Shown here: positions 59,974 to 64,000 of the stretch, in pieces
How the letters are laid out: each line of letters starts with the position of its first letter
Numbering within the stretch: the first letter of the stretch is position 1
Assembly (NCBI RefSeq): GCF_016861845.1
Contig: NZ_BOLV01000003.1
Location: forward strand, 1-64,000
DNA from: Lacticaseibacillus suilingensis
GTDB taxonomy: Bacteria; Bacillota; Bacilli; Lactobacillales; Lactobacillaceae
Direction: 5' to 3'
DNA length: 64,000 nt
The notes under the pieces: generated by a model
What the model saw: the letters and a program-made list of their open reading frames with translations, nothing else
What the model was told of the DNA's origin: nothing
Database searches by the model: none
Translations under genes and position numbers: made by a program

Positions 59974-60045
59974 TGAGAACGCTGTCAATGATTTGTTGGC
60001 ACTAATTTAGATTTATTTGTTGGTACTATTATTTAGTGATACAAT
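59974..60045. promoter_or_regulatory. EIIC/GntR divergent promoter: cre site and two operator-like repeats
   Basis: A cre site TGAGAACGCTGTCA (59974-59987), one mismatch to consensus, lies about 45 nt before EIIC. Two direct repeats, TTTGTTGGCACTAATTTAG (59992-60010) and TTTGTTGGTACTATTATTTAG (60016-60036), are the probable GntR sites. The second covers a -35 TTGTTG (60017-60022), with -10 TACAAT (60040-60045) 17 nt away, for gntR. Confidence 0.65.
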
Positions 60046-60080
60046 CACACTAGCGAATATGCCGAATGGGGGCGCTAACC

Positions 60081-60779
60081 GTGTCAACAAAGACGAGCGA
60101 CATCTTAGATGATCTCAAAGAGAAAATAATGGACGGCGTGTATAAAGGCGACAGCAAGCTGCCAACCGAGCAGGAGCTCATCAGTTACTATGCCGCCAGC
60201 CGCAACACCGTGCGCAACGTGCTCAAAGAATTAGAAATCGAGGGGCTCATCTACTCTCGGCAAGGTTCGGGCTACTACACCCAAGACGAGCAAATTGTTA
60301 GCTCGATTGCGCTTCGCGGGTTAAGCGAAACCCCGTATAGCCAAACCATCACCAACAAAGTGCTCAAGTTCGAGAAAGTGCATGCCGATCATGAGCTCTC
60401 CCAGCTGTTCGACATCCCCTTGAATAACCGGGTCATCTACTTCCGCCGCCTGCGGTATAAAAGTGGCGTGCCGCTACAATTGGAAGATTCTTACCTCCCT
60501 TTCTTTCTGTTTCCGACGCTAACTAAGGCCGATATCGAAGGTTCGATTTTCCATTATGTCGAAGTCACTAAAAAACTGCGGATCAAGTACGCGCGGCGTG
60601 ACTACCAAAGCATCCTGATGAGCGAGGAAGAAAAACAGCTCATGGACTTCCCCGCCGATAAACCCGTGGCAGCGATGAAAACCATCTCCACCAACTATCT
60701 GGACATCGGCCGCGTCTTCGAACGCTCTGTGGTGATTGAGCCCAATGCCATGCACACCGATGTCGCGAGGCGTCACTAA
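60081..60779 (+). CDS. GntR-family (HutC/UTRA) regulator of the EIIC-GH3 operon
   Basis: 232 residues from GTG 60081 (GGGGG 8 nt upstream; ATG 60066, 15 nt earlier, has no ribosome binding site). N-terminal winged HTH (KLPTEQELISYYAASRNTVR, then LIYSRQGSGYYT) and a C-terminal UTRA ligand domain (FRRLRYKSGVPLQLEDSYLP). HutC-type regulators bind a phosphosugar; here the imported beta-glycoside phosphate is the likely inducer. Confidence 0.85.
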   Translation: MSTKTSDILDDLKEKIMDGVYKGDSKLPTEQELISYYAASRNTVRNVLKELEIEGLIYSRQGSGYYTQDEQIVSSIALRGLSETPYSQTITNKVLKFEKVHADHELSQLFDIPLNNRVIYFRRLRYKSGVPLQLEDSYLPFFLFPTLTKADIEGSIFHYVEVTKKLRIKYARRDYQSILMSEEEKQLMDFPADKPVAAMKTISTNYLDIGRVFERSVVIEPNAMHTDVARRH

Positions 60780-60805
60780 GCTCTCACCATCCTTTTTCCA
60801 CTTAT

Positions 60806-60858
60806 CAAAAAAGCGGCCGGTCACTAGCATTTGCTAGCGCCGGCCGCCTTTTTTGCGC
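60806..60858. terminator. Bidirectional intrinsic terminator
   Basis: AAAAAAGCGGCCGG pairs with CCGGCCGCCTTTTTT, with an inner TAGCA/TGCTA stem. Confidence 0.85.
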
Positions 60859-60900
60859 TTAATCTCACTGAGGGTCTCAGTCTTTTCGTCATCGCTTAAA

Positions 60901-61179
60901 CTATTTGTTTTTGTAAACGTCATTGCGTTTAGCCGTCTTAACGACCAGCACTTCAAAGCGACCATCATTAATATCAGCAATGATTCGATAGCTGCCTACT
61001 CGGTAGCGCCATAAGGTTCCTAATTCACCTTCAAGGGCTTTACCCCAGGCACGGGGATTATCATAGCCCTCAATATGACTATCGAGCCAACGAACGATGC
61101 GGCGTTGCACTTGTTGATCGAGCTTGGTAAATTGTTTCCCAGCGGTCCGATCAAAACTCCAGTGATAGCTGTCTGTCAT
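60901..61179 (-). CDS. RelE/ParE-superfamily toxin
   Basis: 92 residues, standard size. The RelE fold is visible: FTKLDQQVQRRIVRWLDSHI, LWRYRVGSYRIIADI and FEVLVVKTAKRNDVY, whose basic residues (R, R, K) are those of ribosome-dependent mRNA interferases. It starts within the antitoxin's last codons (ATGA overlap at 61176-61179), as usual for type II pairs. Confidence 0.9.
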   Translation of the reverse strand: MTDSYHWSFDRTAGKQFTKLDQQVQRRIVRWLDSHIEGYDNPRAWGKALEGELGTLWRYRVGSYRIIADINDGRFEVLVVKTAKRNDVYKNK

Positions 61180-61406
61180 GGTTTCATACCAAGTTGCTTC
61201 ATAATCTCAATCCGACTCATTGTCGCGCCCTTACTTTCGGCACGGTTGGCTTGCGCGTCCTTGTAGTCCGCTTCATCTTCCATACGCTCAAGTACCGCGC
61301 GGCGCATATAGGTGGTCACGGAAACTCCTTCAAAATCAGCCAAATGCTTCAACTGATCGTATTGGTCTTTCTTGAAGCGCAAAGAGGTAACGGTTGTTTC
61401 TGCCAT
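61176..61406 (-). CDS. RelB/ribbon-helix-helix-type antitoxin
   Basis: 76 residues. An N-terminal RHH-like strand and helix (TTVTSLRFKKDQYDQLK) precede an acidic toxin-binding tail. ATG 61406 with AAAGGGG upstream is the start; the longer open frame is not needed. It neutralises the partner toxin and represses the operon. Confidence 0.85.
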   Translation of the reverse strand: MAETTVTSLRFKKDQYDQLKHLADFEGVSVTTYMRRAVLERMEDEADYKDAQANRAESKGATMSRIEIMKQLGMKP

Positions 61407-61433
61407 ATTTGATGCCCCTTTCTTGATGACTCT

Positions 61434-61463
61434 ATTATATAACAATTTCGACTTCAAGTGAAG
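61434..61463 (-). promoter_or_regulatory. Toxin-antitoxin promoter with operator palindrome
   Basis: Minus-strand -10 TATAAT (61434-61439), 17-nt spacer and -35 TTCACT (61457-61462). CTTCA-N2-TGAAG (61452-61463) covers the -35 and is a candidate RHH operator. Confidence 0.55.
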
Positions 61464-61659
61464 CCTTTTTGCTAAACCGAGTCCCTCTCTACCTAGCCTC
61501 GCCTTTAGTGTGTCTTCATCATACAACGTACTATACCAACCCACAGCCAAAACTGTCAGCTCAATCATCAAGCCGATACCGCTAGGCATGGCTTACTGTT
61601 GCGAAATCACCCGCCTAATCACCTAGGTTCACTTCGCAGCAGCGCAGCCAGGGTCCTGC

Positions 61660-63246
61660 TTAGTCAGGTTGGGTCAAGTCAATCACTTGGTCGAATTTAG
61701 CCTCCCACGCGGGACTGATGTGATGGGCAACTTCAATCACCGTTTGCCCCGCGGCAAAGAGCTCATTGTGGATGGCGTCGCTCAGCTTGTCATCCAGAGC
61801 TGAGGTCGCCTCATCGGCCAGTATCACTGGGCGTTTCACCAAAAACGCTCGGGCAATTTCGACACGTTGAATTTGGCCACCAGAGAGGTTCGCGCCGTTT
61901 TCCCCACACTGATAGTCCCAGCCCTTCTCGGCGACGAGTGTATCAAGGTGGGCCCGCCGCGCGGCCTCAACTATCTCGGACTGCGAGTAATTCCCACCTA
62001 ACGTCAAGTTAAAGCCCAATGTATCGTTGAACAGGAAGGGTTGCTGCTTAATGAGGCTGAACAGGTCAAGCTGCTGGCGCGCCGGCAGCTGATTGGCAGC
62101 AACGCAATTGATGGTATATTTTCCTTGCAACGGCAACTGACCGGCCAAGGCGTAGAGCAAGGTCGTCTTACCAAAACCAGAGGGCGCCTTGAGCAGAATT
62201 TTGTCCCCAGCCTTAAGTGTCAGGTTGAAATTCTTCAACAGACGCTTGTCGCCGCGGCTGAGGGTGACCTCGCTCAGAGTAATGGTCTGAAGCGCCCCCA
62301 GTGGCTGCTCAGATCGGGCATCGGGCGTTGAGTGCGCGGCTGCACGCAGCTTGACTTGAATCTGCCGCGTGGTGTTCCACTTGTTCACCCCATCCATAAT
62401 CGTGAGCAGCGTATTGGTAATCGAGTTAGAGAGCTGGACGATGCCAATGAAGCTCGCGATGGTAACCACGCCGCTAATGATGCGCACGATACCGAAACCA
62501 AACGGTACCAGCAGGCCGAGGGTCAAGGCGATGAACGACATCCAAACGTCGGCCGTGCCGATCATGTCGTTCATTTTGCGTAACCCGAATTCCATGGCGG
62601 TGCTGCTTTGATTCAGGCGCGCCTTGGCGACCGCATTCGCGTGGTAGCTACGAATGGTATCCAGACCGGTGAGTAGGTCCTTCAGGCTGCCTGTGTATTG
62701 CCCATTGGCAGTGGACCAGGCCTTGGCGCGCCGGTCGATTGGCTTTTGCGTCAGCCCCGACACCGCCATGGGTAATAAGGCCCCCACTACGAACACCAGC
62801 GTCGTCAGCCAGTCGAAGTAGATAGCGCCAGCAATCGCGAACACCAAGGTCAGCAACTGTTCCAAAATGGTCAGCTCTGACGCGATGCCGTTGGTTTCCA
62901 ACTGCTTCAGATCATTGGTCATAAAGGACAAAGGCTTACTGGCATCCTCCGGCAGCGGTCCGTCATCAATCAGGTGCTTTGCCATCAACGTTTTGATGCG
63001 CAAGTTCACTGTCTGAATGAGGCGGTTTTTGACCCATACGTGCCACTGACCGAGCAAACTAAGGGCTGCAAAGCCGCCCACCGCAATGATGGCTAAGCGC
63101 AAGAACCGGCTCATCGATCCGGCAGTAGCCGCAGCGATAAAACCACTGAGCATGACTGCCAGAAACACCATTTTCGCCGCGACAAAGAGATCTAATCCTA
63201 CCAATAGCGCCACCTGCCGTTTGCGGCCGTATCGCCAAATAATCAT
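61660..63246 (-). CDS. ABC exporter (fused membrane and ATPase half-transporter)
   Basis: 528 residues from ATG 63246 (AGGAGG about 9 nt upstream). Six membrane helices in the first half, then a nucleotide-binding domain with Walker A APSGFGKTTL, signature LSGGQ, Walker B VILADEATSALD and an H-loop VAHHIS. This is the drug/peptide exporter plan, working as a homodimer or with an unlinked partner. Substrate unknown. The divergent Rgg regulator starts 91 nt away. Confidence 0.88.
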   Translation of the reverse strand: MIIWRYGRKRQVALLVGLDLFVAAKMVFLAVMLSGFIAAATAGSMSRFLRLAIIAVGGFAALSLLGQWHVWVKNRLIQTVNLRIKTLMAKHLIDDGPLPEDASKPLSFMTNDLKQLETNGIASELTILEQLLTLVFAIAGAIYFDWLTTLVFVVGALLPMAVSGLTQKPIDRRAKAWSTANGQYTGSLKDLLTGLDTIRSYHANAVAKARLNQSSTAMEFGLRKMNDMIGTADVWMSFIALTLGLLVPFGFGIVRIISGVVTIASFIGIVQLSNSITNTLLTIMDGVNKWNTTRQIQVKLRAAAHSTPDARSEQPLGALQTITLSEVTLSRGDKRLLKNFNLTLKAGDKILLKAPSGFGKTTLLYALAGQLPLQGKYTINCVAANQLPARQQLDLFSLIKQQPFLFNDTLGFNLTLGGNYSQSEIVEAARRAHLDTLVAEKGWDYQCGENGANLSGGQIQRVEIARAFLVKRPVILADEATSALDDKLSDAIHNELFAAGQTVIEVAHHISPAWEAKFDQVIDLTQPD

Positions 63247-63336
63247 GATGCATGCCTCCTCTGCTTGTGCTTTCAGTCTCGCACGCCTAAAATCAAAAGC
63301 AGTGAAAATTGCGGATACGCAAAAGGAGATGACTTC

Positions 63337-64000
63337 ATGATCCAGGAATTCGGCAGTACCGCCAAAGCGATTCGGCAAAGCAAAAACCTGACACTGCAAA
63401 ACGTGGCAGATGAGCAGCTGTCGGCCAGTGCCCTGTCGCGCTTTGAAACCGGCCAAGCTGATCTGACAGTGACCAAGTTTGCGCATTTACTCGAACGACT
63501 GTGGACGACACCCGAGGAGTTCGTGTTTCGATATCTGAAGGGCAAAACCAGCTTCGACCTGAACGGTTATCTCAGCATGAGCGACATGCTAATGCGCTGG
63601 TTTCCTCAAGGCGCACTGTTCACGGGCAACTCCGACCATCAAACTGCGGAAGTCATCCGGGCCAAATTCAACGCCGCGCTGCCCACCTTGGATACGCAAA
63701 TTGCCGCGAGCCATGATCCAATCAAGCGCTTCGTCCGGCCGCTGTGGGAGCTTATGAGAGAAGAGATGGTGGCCACCGGTGACGTTACGCACCACTTTCC
63801 CCAGCCTCATCCGGAATATACCACGGGCATCCAGCACTATCTCATGGCCTTGAACGACTGGAGCGAATTCGATATCTACATGTTCACGGGGTTCATGCCG
63901 GGATTTGAACCACGAATCGAAAAACAGCTGTTTCAATTGGCCATGACTCGGGCGGTTAAGTACCAAGATTTTCGCTCAACCCGCGAGCTAATCTTTCGGG
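63337..64000 (+). CDS. Rgg/GadR/MutR-family regulator, partial (runs off the window)
   Basis: 221 codons are visible, with no stop before the end of the window. An XRE-type HTH opens the protein (IRQSKNLTLQNVADEQLSAS, LSRFETGQADLTVTKFAHLL), then the helical repeat domain typical of Rgg proteins. ATG 63337 has AAAAGGAG 8 nt before it. Rgg proteins often sense short hydrophobic peptides and control neighbours, here probably the divergent ABC exporter. No pheromone gene was found between them. Confidence 0.85.
   Translation, partial: MIQEFGSTAKAIRQSKNLTLQNVADEQLSASALSRFETGQADLTVTKFAHLLERLWTTPEEFVFRYLKGKTSFDLNGYLSMSDMLMRWFPQGALFTGNSDHQTAEVIRAKFNAALPTLDTQIAASHDPIKRFVRPLWELMREEMVATGDVTHHFPQPHPEYTTGIQHYLMALNDWSEFDIYMFTGFMPGFEPRIEKQLFQLAMTRAVKYQDFRSTRELIFR

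Noticed and set aside
61409-61589. Upstream extension of the antitoxin frame, beginning with a hydrophobic stretch that resembles a short peptide pheromone
   Set aside because: No ribosome binding site, and it crosses the antitoxin promoter; the antitoxin has a good start at 61406.

Overview
The window is high-GC, low-repeat chromosomal DNA from a Gram-positive Firmicute, most likely a member of the Lactobacillaceae (Lacticaseibacillus/Schleiferilactobacillus-like). The support is indirect: strong AGGAGG ribosome binding sites, LPxTG anchors with the lactobacillar tail style, a KxYKxGKxW signal peptide, CelB-type PTS permeases, cre-like CcpA sites, MarR/PadR/Rgg regulators, and malonate decarboxylase genes in a Gram-positive context. 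I cannot name the species. Three sites matching the ParB-binding parS consensus (3239-3254, 39561-39576, 54204-54219) suggest that the window lies in the origin-proximal part of the chromosome. No rRNA, tRNA, CRISPR array, insertion sequence or prophage was recognised.

Layout. 1-1.6 kb: an AT-rich, probably truncated RloC-like AAA ATPase. 2.1-3.2 kb: a MarR regulator and a GNAT acetyltransferase. 3.3-11.1 kb: a malonate decarboxylase operon (mdcH-A-C-DE-G-hydrolase-B, minus strand), with the beta and gamma subunits fused, and a divergent LysR regulator. 11.2-18.2 kb: an acyltransferase, a WYL regulator, a SEC10/PgrA-type surface protein, a 51-residue Cys-rich metallothionein-like protein, and a DUF915 hydrolase with an orphan PTS EIIC-like permease.

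18.3-44.9 kb is the striking part: five very large cell-wall-anchored proteins that look built to dismantle host glycans. They are a GH31 enzyme (probably alpha-N-acetylgalactosaminidase) carrying CBM32, dockerin-like and cohesin-like modules; two tandem-duplicated PL8 lyases with the complete catalytic residue set; a right-handed beta-helix protein whose gene has an in-frame TAG in the signal peptide; and a GH101 endo-alpha-N-acetylgalactosaminidase. All carry FIVAR modules and LPxTG sorting signals. The PL8 promoters share cre-like sites and ATACCAAT elements, and an identical ATACCAAT element lies upstream of the GH31 gene. A PadR regulator with a membrane protein sits between the two PL8 genes.

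45.1-54.1 kb: a MazG-like hydrolase, then a pilus operon (backbone pilin, small pilin, large MucBP-like adhesin, two class C sortases and a class A-like sortase) with a divergent TetR regulator. 54.2-64 kb: a B3/4-domain protein, a membrane protein with a Ser-rich linker, a GntR-controlled PTS EIIC/GH3 beta-glucosidase operon, a RelBE-type toxin-antitoxin pair, an ABC exporter and a divergent Rgg-type regulator that runs off the window end.

Taken together, the window reads as a mucosal-lifestyle region. The pili and mucus-binding adhesin hold the cell to host mucus, anchored GH101/GH31/PL8 enzymes cut O-glycans and glycosaminoglycans outside the cell, and PTS permeases with GH3 take up and process sugars. 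The functional integration is inference; the domain calls come from sequence motifs.
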